64,000 nucleotides of DNA from Planctomycetes bacterium MalM25 (GCA_007745835.1 CP036424.1:3025968-3089967); one strand, 5' to 3'; shown: positions 50,216 through 59,894, counted from the stretch's first letter. Notes: generated by a model from the sequence alone, not told the origin. Made by a program: numbers and translations.

Positions 50216-53200
50216 ATGAACGGCTTCACCCCATGGCGACTGGCCCAACGCGGACTCCGCGGCCACCGCCGCGCGCACACGGCCATCGCCGCCGGCGTCG
50301 CGGTGGCGACCGCCGTGCTGGTCGGGGCGTTGGTGGTCGGCGAGTCGGTCCGCGGCAGCCTCCGCGACCTGACACTCCAGCGGCTCGGCAAGATCGACCA
50401 GCTGATCGCCCCGGGTCGCCCGTTCCGCGCCGCACTCGCCGACGAGATCGAATCGGCCGAAGCGGCGGCGCCGCTGCTTGTCGTGCCCGCCTCGATGAGC
50501 GTCCGCATCGAGGGCCAGACCCGCCACGCCTCGCGTCTGACGCTCGTCGGCTGCGACCGACGCTTCTTCGCGATGGAGTCGACCGTCGCCGAGTGGCCCG
50601 AGTCCGACGACGGCCTGCTCATCACCCGGGCGATCGCCGACGAGTTGGGCGTCAAAGCGGGCGACCGAGTGCTCGTCACGACCACCCTCGCAAACGCCCT
50701 GCCTGCCGACAGCGCCCTCGGCGAGAAGGCGGACACGGTCGCCTCGCGGCGGCTGACGGTTGCTGGCGTCGTGCCCCCCGAGGGCTTGGCCCGTTTCGCG
50801 CTCAGCCCCTCGCAGGGCGAGCCGCGCAACGTCTTCGCGCCGCTCGGGGTGGTGCAGGAGCTGATGGACCTCGCCGGCGAAGGCAACGCGGTCGCCGTTC
50901 AGGCCGATGCCCCCGTGGCGCCGGCGCCACGACTGGCCGACTACGGCCTCGAACTCGACGAGCTCCGCCCCGGCGTGTGGCAGCTCGAGTCGCGCGAGCT
51001 AGTCACCCCCGCCGCGATCGTTGCGGCGGCGCGCAAGGCCTGGTCGGGCTCGCCGCTCCTCGAAGCGAACACCTACCTCGCCAACACGATCCGCCTTGAG
51101 GATCGATCGATCCCCTACTCCACGGTGGCGGGCCTCTCGGACAACGGGGCGTTGCTGCCGGAGGGGACGGTCGATTTGGCCGACGACGAGATCGCCCTCA
51201 ACCGCTGGGCAGCGGATGATCTGGGCGCCCAGGTGGGTAATACAATTACGCTCACCTACTACGAACCGGAAAGCACCCACGGCGAGTTGCAAGAAGCCGA
51301 GCCGGTCTCCTTGAAGCTCGCCGCTATCGTCGAGCTGACCGACGACGCCGGCCAACCGACCGTGGCGAATGACCCGCGTTGGACGCCCGAGCTCAAAGGC
51401 GTGACCGACGCCGAGTCGATCAACAACTGGGACCTGCCGTTCGAGTTGGTCGAGACCATCCGCGACGAGGACGAGGCGTACTGGGACGACTACCGGACCA
51501 CGCCCAAGGCGTTCGTCTCACTCGCCCTGTCGCAGAAACTCTGGGGCTCGCGGTGGGGTGACACCAGCCTTGTCCGCGTCGAGGCGGGAGACTGCTCGCG
51601 CGGCGAGATCGAGAAGAGCCTGCTCGCGGCGATCGAACCTGGCGAGCTCGGCTTCGCACCGATCCCGATCAAGCAACGAGGCCTCGCCGCCGCGTCGGGC
51701 AACACGCCTTTCGACGTGCTCTTCCTGCTGTTCAGCATGTTCCTGATCGCCGCGGCGTTGCTGCTGATCGTGCTGCTCGTGTGGCTCGCGATCGACCAGC
51801 GCCGACGCGAGGTGGGGCTGCTGGGCGCGGTCGGCTTCGATCGGGCGTCGGTCCGGGGGGCCCTGCTCCGTGAGCTCGCGCCCGTCGCGGCGTTGGGGGC
51901 GATCGTCGGGGCGGCGCTCGGGTTGGCGTTCGCCGCGGGGCTGCTCTGGTTGCTGCGGACCGTCTGGGTGGCGGCGATCGGCACGCCCTTCCTGAAGCTG
52001 CACGCCGGCCCGCTGTCGGTCGGGGGCGGCGCCCTGGGCGCCTGGCTTGTGGCGATGCTCGCCATCGTTTGGGCGGTGCGTCGCGCCACGGCGACGCCCC
52101 CGCGCGACCTGCTCGCCGGCGCCTCACACGAAGAGACCGCCACGACCGGCGGCCCCCGAGGGTCCAACGGTCTCGCGTGGGGCGCGGCGACGCTCGCCGG
52201 CTTGAGCGCGCTGTTCGGCGGAACGCTCCAAGGCGAGGCGGCCGCCGGCGCGTTCTTCGCCACGGGGGGGCTGGCGCTCGTCGCCCTGCTCACATGGCTC
52301 TACCGCTTCGCTCAGCAAGGCGCGACCGATGGCGCGAGCGGCTTCACGCTGCCCGGCCTGGCGCGGCTCAATCTCCGCCGGCGTCCCGGGCGGGCTTTGC
52401 TAACCATTGGCCTGATGGCGGCCGCCTGCTTCTTGCTGCTCGCGACCAGCGCCTTCCGACTCCCCCCCACGACCAGCGGCACGGGCGGGTTCGACCTCGT
52501 GCTGCAGACTGACCAGCCGTTGCACTACGACCTGGGCGACGAGTCGGGGCGTTGGGAACTCGGCTTCGGCGACAAGGAGGAGCATAAACTCGCCGAAGCG
52601 CGAGCCTACGGCTTCCGCGTTCAGCCGGGCGAGGACGCCAGCTGCCGCAATCTCTACCAGACGACCCAGCCACGCGTGCTCGGCGTCGGACCGCGATTCA
52701 TCGCATCACAGGACGGTTCCATGACGCCCTTTGTCTGGGCCGACTCCGAACCGACCGAAGGGGATTCACCTTGGGCGTTGCTGAGCGAGCCCGCCAACGA
52801 GGGCCAACCGCCACGCGTCTTCCTCGACTTCAACACGGCGATGTACTCGCTGAAACTTGTCGGAGGCGTCGGCTCGACGTTCGAGATCCGCGACGGCGTC
52901 GGCCGCCCCGTCACGGTGCGCCTCGCCGGCTTGCTGAAAAACAGCGTCCTGCAAGGCGACCTGCTGATGGGCGAGGCCGACTTCCTGAGGCTGTTCCCGA
53001 CCACCTCCGGCTACCGCTTCTTCCTGATCGAGACCGATCAACCCGAAGTGACCGCCGCGTTGCTCGAAAACACCCTCAGCGACTACGGCGCCGACGCCGA
53101 GGACGCGCCCGCCCGCCTCGCCGATTTCCTGGCGGTGCAGAACACGTACCTCTCGACCTTCCAGTCGCTCGGTGGGCTCGGCCTCTTGCTGGGCGCGATC

Positions 53201-53524
53201 GGGCTGACCGTCGCCCAGTTCCGCAACCTGCTCGAACGCCGCGGAGAGCTCGCCCTGATGCGTGCCGGCGGGTACACGGTCGCGCGGCTCCGCCGCCTGG
53301 TGCTGATCGAGAACCTCACGCTGCTCGCCCTCGGCCTGGCGGCCGGGGCGATCGCCGCGGCGGCGACCCTGCTGCCCCTCGCGGCCGCGAGCGACGCCCG
53401 CCCCCCCTGGCTGATGGCCGCCCTGCTGCTCGGGGCGACCCTGCTGATCGGCCTCGCCGCTTCGCGTTGGGCGGCGGCGCGTGCCCTGAACGCGTCGATC
53501 ACCACGGCGTTACGGGGCGAGTAG
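50216..53524 (+). CDS. Large FtsX/MacB-type ABC permease
   Basis: The 1102-aa protein has an N-terminal transmembrane helix (HTAIAAGVAVATAVLVGALVVG), a long periplasmic domain (about 45-500), three helices around 505-640 (LFLLFSMFLIAAALLLIVLL), a second half with helices near 665-720, another periplasmic region (about 740-960), and three final helices (about 965-1085) with the FtsX pattern RRGELALMRAGGYTVARLRRLVLIENL. It would export or release lipoproteins, lipids or peptides with a separate ATPase. No ABC ATPase gene is adjacent, at least in this window. Confidence 0.88.
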   Translation: MNGFTPWRLAQRGLRGHRRAHTAIAAGVAVATAVLVGALVVGESVRGSLRDLTLQRLGKIDQLIAPGRPFRAALADEIESAEAAAPLLVVPASMSVRIEGQTRHASRLTLVGCDRRFFAMESTVAEWPESDDGLLITRAIADELGVKAGDRVLVTTTLANALPADSALGEKADTVASRRLTVAGVVPPEGLARFALSPSQGEPRNVFAPLGVVQELMDLAGEGNAVAVQADAPVAPAPRLADYGLELDELRPGVWQLESRELVTPAAIVAAARKAWSGSPLLEANTYLANTIRLEDRSIPYSTVAGLSDNGALLPEGTVDLADDEIALNRWAADDLGAQVGNTITLTYYEPESTHGELQEAEPVSLKLAAIVELTDDAGQPTVANDPRWTPELKGVTDAESINNWDLPFELVETIRDEDEAYWDDYRTTPKAFVSLALSQKLWGSRWGDTSLVRVEAGDCSRGEIEKSLLAAIEPGELGFAPIPIKQRGLAAASGNTPFDVLFLLFSMFLIAAALLLIVLLVWLAIDQRRREVGLLGAVGFDRASVRGALLRELAPVAALGAIVGAALGLAFAAGLLWLLRTVWVAAIGTPFLKLHAGPLSVGGGALGAWLVAMLAIVWAVRRATATPPRDLLAGASHEETATTGGPRGSNGLAWGAATLAGLSALFGGTLQGEAAAGAFFATGGLALVALLTWLYRFAQQGATDGASGFTLPGLARLNLRRRPGRALLTIGLMAAACFLLLATSAFRLPPTTSGTGGFDLVLQTDQPLHYDLGDESGRWELGFGDKEEHKLAEARAYGFRVQPGEDASCRNLYQTTQPRVLGVGPRFIASQDGSMTPFVWADSEPTEGDSPWALLSEPANEGQPPRVFLDFNTAMYSLKLVGGVGSTFEIRDGVGRPVTVRLAGLLKNSVLQGDLLMGEADFLRLFPTTSGYRFFLIETDQPEVTAALLENTLSDYGADAEDAPARLADFLAVQNTYLSTFQSLGGLGLLLGAIGLTVAQFRNLLERRGELALMRAGGYTVARLRRLVLIENLTLLALGLAAGAIAAAATLLPLAAASDARPPWLMAALLLGATLLIGLAASRWAAARALNASITTALRGE

Positions 53525-53603
53525 CGCGGCAACGCGCCACGCTGGTCGCTCGGACCGCCCTCGTTTAGAGTGGCGAGCCCCACCTCCCACCGAGACCCCC
53601 TCC

Positions 53604-54740
53604 ATGCGCGGACTCCTGTTCGTAATCGCTTCGTTCGGCGTCACCATCCTCGCCTGGGGCCTCTACGGCCCGACGCTGCACATCGGGCAGGAGGAGATGG
53701 CGATCGCCCCGCTCAAATACGCCCGGCTGCGGCCGTTCGTCTGCGTCGGGCTGGCGTACTTCGCCATCGCCGTGGTCGTCCCCGCCGTGATCCTCGCCAC
53801 GCGTGGCGAGAAGGGCGTCTGGACGATGCGCGGCGCCCTGATGAGCCTCTTCGCCGGAGCGCTGGGCGCCATCGGAGCGCTCGGCATCATCATGGCGTTC
53901 ACCTTCGGCGGGAAGCCTTCGTTCGTGATGCCGCTGGTCTTCGGCGGGGCGCCGGTTGTGAATTCGTTCCTCACGATCTATTGGTCGAAGCGGATGAAAG
54001 AGATCGGCCCCCTCTTCTTGGCGGGCCTCATCATGGTGGTGCTCGGCGCGGTCACGGTGCTGACTTTCAAACCGGGCAAGCCGAAGCCGGCCGCCGCGCC
54101 CGAAGCGGTGGCCGTCGTCGCCGAGGCGGGGGAATCGGTCTCCGAGGAGGTGCTCGCCGAAGCTGATAAAGCGGCGGCGGCGGGCGGGAGCTGGCTGATG
54201 CAGATCGCCTCGATCGCGACGGTCGTCCTCTGCTGGGGCGCCTACGGACCGGTCCTGCACCACGGGCAGGCGGCCATGCAGCAGAGCCGGCTGCGGCCTC
54301 TTTTGTGCGTCGGCCTGGCCTACTTCGCCATCGCGGTGGTCGTCCCCTGGCTGCTGCTCAGCGGCCCGCTGCCCGAAACGAGCGAGTACAACTTCTCGGG
54401 AACCGCCTGGAGCCTCGCCGCCGGCGCGGCGGGCGCGATCGGCGCGTTGGGCATCATCCTGGCGTTCAACTTCGGCGGCCGGCCGGTCTACGTGATGCCT
54501 CTGGTGTTCGGCGGGGCGCCGGTGGTGAACACCTTCGCCACGATCATCGCCCGCGGGCAGCTCGACCAGGTAAGTGCCTGGTTCCTTGCCGGCCTGATCC
54601 TGGTGATCGCCGGGGCGGCGATGGTGCTCGTCTTCGCCCCCAAGGGCCCGCCCCCGAAGAAACCGGCCGAGCCCACCCCGGAGCCCAAGACCGAACCCGA
54701 GCCGACTCCCCCCGCCGGGGACAACCCGGTCAGCGGGTGA
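53604..54740 (+). CDS. Internally duplicated ten-helix membrane protein
   Basis: The 378-aa protein consists of two similar halves. The first has WGLYGPTLHIGQEEM, RLRPFVCVGLAYFAIAVVVPA, GALGAIGALGIIMAFTFGG and YVMPLVFGGAPVVNS; the second has WGAYGPVLHHGQAAM, RLRPLLCVGLAYFAIAVVVPW, GAAGAIGALGIILAFNFGG and VMPLVFGGAPVVNTF. Each half has about five transmembrane helices; a 45-residue acidic linker joins them and a Pro/Glu-rich tail follows. A transporter of the drug/metabolite superfamily is possible. It converges directly with queE. Confidence 0.82.
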   Translation: MRGLLFVIASFGVTILAWGLYGPTLHIGQEEMAIAPLKYARLRPFVCVGLAYFAIAVVVPAVILATRGEKGVWTMRGALMSLFAGALGAIGALGIIMAFTFGGKPSFVMPLVFGGAPVVNSFLTIYWSKRMKEIGPLFLAGLIMVVLGAVTVLTFKPGKPKPAAAPEAVAVVAEAGESVSEEVLAEADKAAAAGGSWLMQIASIATVVLCWGAYGPVLHHGQAAMQQSRLRPLLCVGLAYFAIAVVVPWLLLSGPLPETSEYNFSGTAWSLAAGAAGAIGALGIILAFNFGGRPVYVMPLVFGGAPVVNTFATIIARGQLDQVSAWFLAGLILVIAGAAMVLVFAPKGPPPKKPAEPTPEPKTEPEPTPPAGDNPVSG

Positions 54741-55427
54741 TCAGGTCCCGCGGGCCGCTCCGAACCACTCGATCTGCTTGCGGGGGCAGAAGGTGTAACC
54801 CTTCGCCTCGCAGTGCGGCTTGAGCCACTCGGCGCGGTTGTCGAGTTCCTCGGAAGTCGTCCCCTGCGGCATGAGGAGGACCCGTTCGGGATCGACCTTG
54901 GTGAGTTCGGAGAGGAACTCCTCAACCTCTGGCAGCTCATTCGGATCGTCGATCACAAACTTGAGCTGGTAGCTGTGCTCCGCCATCAGGCGGCGGACCA
55001 CGTCGGGACGGAGACGCGACCGCTCGTGCCGGCGGGCCCAGTGCGCGTGCTCGACCCGGTCGGGCGTCGAGTTCGAGAGCTTTGGGCTGATCGACATCAG
55101 GTTGCACGTGACCGGCAGGAAGAGCGTGCCCGCGGTCTCGATCGTCACGTGCCGCCGCTGCCGTCGGAGCCGCTCGCACAGCGGGATCAGCTCGGAGAAG
55201 AGCATCGGCTCACCGCCTGTGAGCACCACGTGACGGCAGTCCCACTCCTCGACCTCGGCGACGATCTCGTCGACCGACAGGTCGCGTCCCTCCGGCTTCC
55301 ACGACGCGTGCGGCGTGTCGCAGAACCAGCATCGCAGGTTGCACCCGCTAGCGCGCACGAACACGCTTGGCGTGCCGGTGAGCAAGCCCTCGCCCTGGAT
55401 CGATTTGTAGACTTCGGCGATCCGCAT
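54741..55427 (-). CDS. queE: 7-carboxy-7-deazaguanine synthase
   Basis: The 228-aa radical SAM enzyme has the cluster motif C-x3-C-x2-C (Cys29, Cys33, Cys36 in SGCNLRCWFCDTP), the substrate-binding N-terminus YKSIQGEG and VVLTGGEPML. It converts 6-carboxy-tetrahydropterin to 7-carboxy-7-deazaguanine in queuosine/preQ0 synthesis. It lies on the same strand as queC but is separated from it by the GxxExxY gene; the left repeat of that cassette begins 14 nt before its start codon. Confidence 0.96.
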   Translation of the reverse strand: MRIAEVYKSIQGEGLLTGTPSVFVRASGCNLRCWFCDTPHASWKPEGRDLSVDEIVAEVEEWDCRHVVLTGGEPMLFSELIPLCERLRRQRRHVTIETAGTLFLPVTCNLMSISPKLSNSTPDRVEHAHWARRHERSRLRPDVVRRLMAEHSYQLKFVIDDPNELPEVEEFLSELTKVDPERVLLMPQGTTSEELDNRAEWLKPHCEAKGYTFCPRKQIEWFGAARGT

Positions 55428-55440
55428 GGCAGACGATGGA

Positions 55441-55901
55441 TTAACGCGGAGGTCGCGGAGGACGCGGAGTGTGAATCAGAGGTTGTTGGCGACCCGTTTC
55501 ACGCCGTGCTTGAGCAACTCGACGTTGAAGTTAGTCAGCAAGCCGAGTCGCTTCTCGCTGAGTCGTAGATAGGTTAGCAACTGAGCTGTGTGCGCGGGGG
55601 TGAGAGCATCGACGGCTTTCAACTCAACGACAACCGCGTCCTGAACCACTAAGTCAAGTCGGTATCCCGCCTCGATCCGGTTACCACGATACTCTATCGG
55701 CAGAGCCAACTGCTGATCGACGTGCAGACCACGATCACGCAGTTCAAATGCCAAGCAAGCTTCGTAGGCCGATTCAAGCAGGCCAGGCCCCAGTGCACGA
55801 TGAACCCGGATCGAAGCGTCCACGATCTGCCCAGCGATTTGATCGATTACAGGCTTATGCATTCTTTCTCTCTCCGCGTCCTCCGCGCTCTCCGCGGTTA
55901 A
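55441..55901. mobile_element. GxxExxY cassette bounded by inverted repeats
   Basis: The left arm (55441-55469, TTAACGCGGAGGTCGCGGAG...) and right arm (55872-55901) are inverted copies of 29-30 nt built from CGCGGAG units, with one indel and two to three mismatches. They enclose the GxxExxY gene exactly and lie between queC and queE, interrupting a queuosine operon. The right arm contains the queC stop codon (55898-55900). Repeats of this style around GxxExxY genes are common, and the mechanism of spread is unknown. Confidence 0.7.
55476..55862 (-). CDS. GxxExxY family protein
   Basis: The 128-aa protein has the family signature GLLESAY (27-33) after IVDASIRVHRALGPG, and YRLDLVVQDAVVVELKAVD with the D...E-x-K arrangement of the PD-(D/E)XK nuclease fold. 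The biochemical function of the family is not established; a nuclease or a role linked to its flanking repeats is inferred. The gene is less GC-rich than its neighbours and is enclosed by inverted repeats, so it is probably a transferred unit. Confidence 0.93.
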   Translation of the reverse strand: MHKPVIDQIAGQIVDASIRVHRALGPGLLESAYEACLAFELRDRGLHVDQQLALPIEYRGNRIEAGYRLDLVVQDAVVVELKAVDALTPAHTAQLLTYLRLSEKRLGLLTNFNVELLKHGVKRVANNL

Positions 55902-56614
55902 ACCTCGTAATCAATCGGGTCGGCTAGCCCCGCGTCGGCGAAGCCCTTCAGGCGGAGTTGGCAGGCGTCGCAGCGGCCGCAGGCGACCCCCGCCGCGTTC
56001 GGGGCGTAGCAGGTGTGCGTCAGGCCGTAGTCGACGCCCAGCTCGGTTCCTCGGCGGATGATCTCGCCCTTGGTTAGTTTAATCAGCGGAGCGTGCAAGC
56101 GGATCGGTCGGGCGCCCGCAACGCCCGCGGCGGCGTCGACGCCCGCCTTGGTGGCGAGGTTCGCCAGCCGCTCGAACGCCTCGACGAACTCGGGGCGGCA
56201 ATCGGGGTAGCCGCTGTAATCCACCGCGTTCACGCCGACGAACAGGTCGGCCGCCCCCAGGACCTCCGCCCAGCCCAGCGCAAGCGACAGCATCACCGTG
56301 TTGCGGGCCGGCACGTAGGTGACCGGCACGCCGTCGCCCATCGCCTCGTCGGAGCGGTCCTGCGGCACAGCGATGTCGTCCGTCAGGGCGCTGCCGCCGA
56401 AGCCGCCCAGGTCGATTCGCGCCGTCCGGTGCTCGACCACGCCGGCCGCCTGGGCCACTCGGGCGGCCGAATCGAGCTCGAAACGGTGGCGTTGCCCGTA
56501 GTCGATGCTCAGGGCGTAGACGTCGAAACCCGCCTCGCGGGCGAGGGCGGCCGTGGTCGCCGAATCGAGGCCCCCGGAGAGGAGGACGACCGCTTTGCTA
56601 GCCGGATCGGGCAC
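55898..56614 (-). CDS. queC: 7-cyano-7-deazaguanine synthase
   Basis: The 238-aa enzyme has the PP-loop SGGLDS (13-18), the [12 protein letters not shown] and [15 protein letters not shown] segments, and the C-terminal zinc cysteines Cys202, Cys212, Cys215 and Cys218. It uses ATP and ammonia to convert 7-carboxy-7-deazaguanine to preQ0. Its stop codon lies within the right repeat of the GxxExxY cassette. It is divergent from queF, with 129 nt between. Confidence 0.97.
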   Translation of the reverse strand: MPDPASKAVVLLSGGLDSATTAALAREAGFDVYALSIDYGQRHRFELDSAARVAQAAGVVEHRTARIDLGGFGGSALTDDIAVPQDRSDEAMGDGVPVTYVPARNTVMLSLALGWAEVLGAADLFVGVNAVDYSGYPDCRPEFVEAFERLANLATKAGVDAAAGVAGARPIRLHAPLIKLTKGEIIRRGTELGVDYGLTHTCYAPNAAGVACGRCDACQLRLKGFADAGLADPIDYEV

Positions 56615-56743
56615 GGATCGCGTAGAGCTGGGGGAATCGGGCGTCTTCAGGCCCGGCGGTCCCTACCGAGCGATCCGCCATCATGCCAAACTCGGGGCCC
56701 TAACGACAACGCCCCCGCCCTTCCAGCCTCGCCCCGCTAGCCC

Positions 56744-57097
56744 ATGTCGCGTGACCTGCTCGAGACCTTCGAGAACCAGTTCCCGGATCGCGAATACAAG
56801 ATCGAGATCCAGCAGCCCGAGTTCACCTCGCTGTGCCCCAAGACGGGCCAGCCCGATTTCGGCGTCGTGACCATCACCTACACGCCGCGGGACAAGTGCA
56901 TTGAACTGAAGAGCCTCAAGTTCTACCTGCAAGCGTACCGCGACAAGGGGATCTTCTACGAGCACGTGACCAACACGATCCTCGACGACCTGGTCGCCAC
57001 GGTCGGGCCGCAATGGATCAAGGTCGAGATCGCCTTCCACGCCCGCGGCGGGATCACCGAGACCGTGACCGCCCAGTTTGTGAACTCAGCGATCTGA
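56744..57097 (+). CDS. queF: NADPH-dependent 7-cyano-7-deazaguanine reductase
   Basis: The 117-aa protein is a short (type I) QueF: catalytic Cys31 and Asp38 in [13 protein letters not shown], and the signature [21 protein letters not shown]. It reduces the nitrile of preQ0 to preQ1, which TGT inserts into tRNA. With queC and queE it forms a queuosine locus; queD is not in the window. It converges with the FHA gene, 22 nt between stops. Confidence 0.97.
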   Translation: MSRDLLETFENQFPDREYKIEIQQPEFTSLCPKTGQPDFGVVTITYTPRDKCIELKSLKFYLQAYRDKGIFYEHVTNTILDDLVATVGPQWIKVEIAFHARGGITETVTAQFVNSAI

Positions 57098-57119
57098 TCG
57101 ACTAGCTGTCGGGGCGCCT

Positions 57120-59432
57120 TCAACGCGACTGCTCGCCAAGCTCTTCGGCGGCGGTGATCAGCTGGAAGAACCCGAGGGTCTTCACCCCGTACCAGCCGCA
57201 ACCGAGGACGGCCATCAAGCCGCCGACGAACTGCAAGCCGTAGGGGCTTTCCGCGGTCATCGAAGCCATCGCGCCGACAACGATGCCGATCACCGAACCA
57301 ACTAGGTGCAGCGCCGCATGCTCGCGGCTCTCTCGCTTCGAGGCGACTTGGATCGCCGAACGCGCCGAGTGGTTGGCCAACTGACGCAGAGCGTCCATAT
57401 CGGCAGGGGCTTCGGGGGCCGCGCTGCGACTCAATTCCGACAGGTCTTGAATCGGCTGCGGGGCATCGACGGTTGGCGGCTTGCTGGTGTCGTCGAAAGC
57501 GACCTGGCTCGCAGGTTTCACTTCCGGGGAGGACCCGGCGTCGGACTCTGCCGGCGACTCGCCACGAACACGTTGCATCAACCGTTGCATGTAGTTATCG
57601 ATCGAATCGTCGCAGGACTCCGCTTCAACGACGGGCTCGGGAGCCGGCTCCGCAACGGGAACCGGGTCCAGCTCTTCATCGTCATCCGGCAGCAGATGGC
57701 CGTACTTCTCGATGAACGACTCCGGCTCCGAGGGCGCCTCCGCCTGGGCGGGCGCGGCCGCCTGCGATGCTTCGTGCTCGCCTGACGACGGGTTCGCCTC
57801 GCCAGCAAACCAATCGACCGACGTGACGTCCTGCCCCTCCGCCGCCGGCTCGGACTCGGGTGCCGGCGCGGGTTCGATTGCTTCCACGGTGGCTTCGGCC
57901 GCCGCCTCGATCGGCTCGGCCGGCAACTCGGTCGGCGTGAGCTGCTCGATGCCCCAGGGCGATTCCTCTTCGGTGACGGTCTCCTGGGCGGCCGTCTCAA
58001 TCGGGTCGACTGGGGAATCCGTCGGGAGGGGCGCCTCCGCTACGGGCTCGGGCTCGGGGGAATGCCATTCCGCGGCCGTCGGTGCTTCCTCTGCGACGGA
58101 TTCGCTAGGGCAAGCCTCCGACCAAGCCTCGCTCTCGGCTGGTCGTGTGGATTCGTCGCCCCAACCTCCCGTCACTTCCGCAACGCCTGCTTGTAGCGAA
58201 GCCGTCTCCTCGCCCGATTCAGCAGCCGGTGGCTCAGCAGGTTGCTGGTCCGACACCTCGGACGACCAGAGGGTCCCGCCATCGGTGCTCGACTCGGTCT
58301 CGCAGAGCGTTGGATCGATGCTGGCATCGGGCTCCGCGGTTTGCGTCTCTTCGGCCGGTTCCGCGGCCACTTCTTCGAGCTCATCAGCGATTGGCGGGGC
58401 AGCGCTCAGCGCCGTCAGCTCGGCGAGCTTGTCGGAGTAAGCCGCCTCCAATCGTTGGGTGTGCGTCTCCAACTCCTGCGCATGCGCGGCTTGCATCTCG
58501 GCGAGCTCAACCCGTGCGGCCTCGCCGGCAGCCAGCGCCGATTCGAGCCGGGCCTGCAACCCGACCATCGTCTCGTCGCGATCTTCGATCGCCCGACGCA
58601 GCAGGTCCGCTTCGGCCGCTTGTCCCCGCAAAGACTCGATCAGGCGTTGTGCGCGGCGACGATGGTTCTGCTGCCGAGAGTTGAGCCGCTCGGCCTTCAG
58701 GGTCGATTGCTCGGCCGCCGAAAGGGTCAGGGCGAGCTGTTCGCGGAGATCGGTGAGCTCGGCCTCGTGGTCGCTCCTCGCCGAGAGCGAAGCGAGCGCT
58801 TCGATTTCGGGCGTCGCGGGCAGGGCCTCGCTCCAAGCTCTCACACTCTGGGCAATGCCCTCCTCAATCGGCAAAGGAGCGGTGTCGAAATCGGAAGGGA
58901 TCGCCCACTCGTTGCCAGCGAGTGACGCGAGATCGATCGGGTCGAAATCAATCGGCTCAACGCCCCTTGCCGGGGCGCTGATGGCTTCCTCCGCTGCCAG
59001 TTCTGCCGTCGGCTCGGCGACCACGTCGACTACGCTCTCTTCGACGACGACGCCAGCTCCCTCGCTTTCGGAGTCGCCCCCGGATTCGCTCTCGAGGTCG
59101 AGAACCAGCAGATCGGCAGCCCCGAGGGTGAGCCGATCACCGCACGCGAGCGGAGCCTCCTCGAACTCACCGCCATTGAGCAGCGACTCGGGGGCCCAAC
59201 GCCGAACGCGAGGGGCTTCTTCGGTCGGTGTCACGACACAATGCATCGGGCGTAGCCCGGCGTCGGTCAGCCGGATGGCGCAGCGCGGTCCGGCGCCGAT
59301 CGTGACCGGCTCTCCGGATAGTTCAGCGAGCGGCGTATCCGGCGCATCGCTCCTCACCAGCACAAGCCGTTTGGCTGCGACGCCGAGCGGCTCGGTCTTC
59401 TCTTCTGGCGGGGAGGCTATGGGGCTTGTCAT
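57120..59432 (-). CDS. FHA-domain membrane protein with long acidic region
   Basis: The 770-aa protein has an N-terminal FHA domain (about 22-115, EPVTIGAGPRCAIRLTDAGLRPMHCVV) for phosphothreonine recognition, a coiled coil (about 215-345), an acidic low-complexity region (about 345-660, rich in Glu, Ala, Pro and Ser), and two C-terminal transmembrane helices (LVGSVIGIVVGAMASM and LQFVGGLMAVLGCGWYGVKT). It may link a Ser/Thr kinase to an envelope structure. The kinase at 22638 is an obvious but untested candidate partner. It forms a single transcription unit, with a 462-nt gap before the DksA-type gene. Confidence 0.85.
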   Translation of the reverse strand: MTSPIASPPEEKTEPLGVAAKRLVLVRSDAPDTPLAELSGEPVTIGAGPRCAIRLTDAGLRPMHCVVTPTEEAPRVRRWAPESLLNGGEFEEAPLACGDRLTLGAADLLVLDLESESGGDSESEGAGVVVEESVVDVVAEPTAELAAEEAISAPARGVEPIDFDPIDLASLAGNEWAIPSDFDTAPLPIEEGIAQSVRAWSEALPATPEIEALASLSARSDHEAELTDLREQLALTLSAAEQSTLKAERLNSRQQNHRRRAQRLIESLRGQAAEADLLRRAIEDRDETMVGLQARLESALAAGEAARVELAEMQAAHAQELETHTQRLEAAYSDKLAELTALSAAPPIADELEEVAAEPAEETQTAEPDASIDPTLCETESSTDGGTLWSSEVSDQQPAEPPAAESGEETASLQAGVAEVTGGWGDESTRPAESEAWSEACPSESVAEEAPTAAEWHSPEPEPVAEAPLPTDSPVDPIETAAQETVTEEESPWGIEQLTPTELPAEPIEAAAEATVEAIEPAPAPESEPAAEGQDVTSVDWFAGEANPSSGEHEASQAAAPAQAEAPSEPESFIEKYGHLLPDDDEELDPVPVAEPAPEPVVEAESCDDSIDNYMQRLMQRVRGESPAESDAGSSPEVKPASQVAFDDTSKPPTVDAPQPIQDLSELSRSAAPEAPADMDALRQLANHSARSAIQVASKRESREHAALHLVGSVIGIVVGAMASMTAESPYGLQFVGGLMAVLGCGWYGVKTLGFFQLITAAEELGEQSR

Positions 59433-59894
59433 GGTGCGTTTGTCTGGTCAGTCCCGGCGTGTTGCTCACCGAGTTAGCAGGCTGTTGCGTGCCTAGGTAC
59501 GCAACTCTCGCAGTCATGTAGCTCGCGGCCGTGCGCCGGTCAAAAAGTGGTCGCAGAACCTGCGGTGGACCGCCGGGGAGCTTTTCCCCTAATGGCAAAG
59601 CCGCCCAAATCAACCATAAACCGCTACAAGCAAAGGATTTACAGATTGAATCGCATCTCGCCGCAACGAAATAAACCGAATCCGAGAATCCGAACTGAAC
59701 TCAGCAACCGGCCGGCCGGTCATCGCGTACTAAGCTTGCGATGCGACGAAGTCGGCCCCGCTGCAAGAGAAGAAGAAGGCCACGCCGCACAACACGCCAT
59801 CGCACCACGGAACCGACCACGCAGCTCACCGGGCGAGGACCGCACCACGCGGACCCAACGCACCGGGGGGCCGAACGAAGAGGCGCAAACGACC
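59433..59894. other. Gap between divergent FHA and DksA-type genes
   Basis: No gene is supported here. A long open frame continues upstream of the DksA-type gene but has no family features. The part from about 59590 to 59700 is AT-richer than average and probably contains the promoter and leader; I see no convincing RNA structure. Confidence 0.5.
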
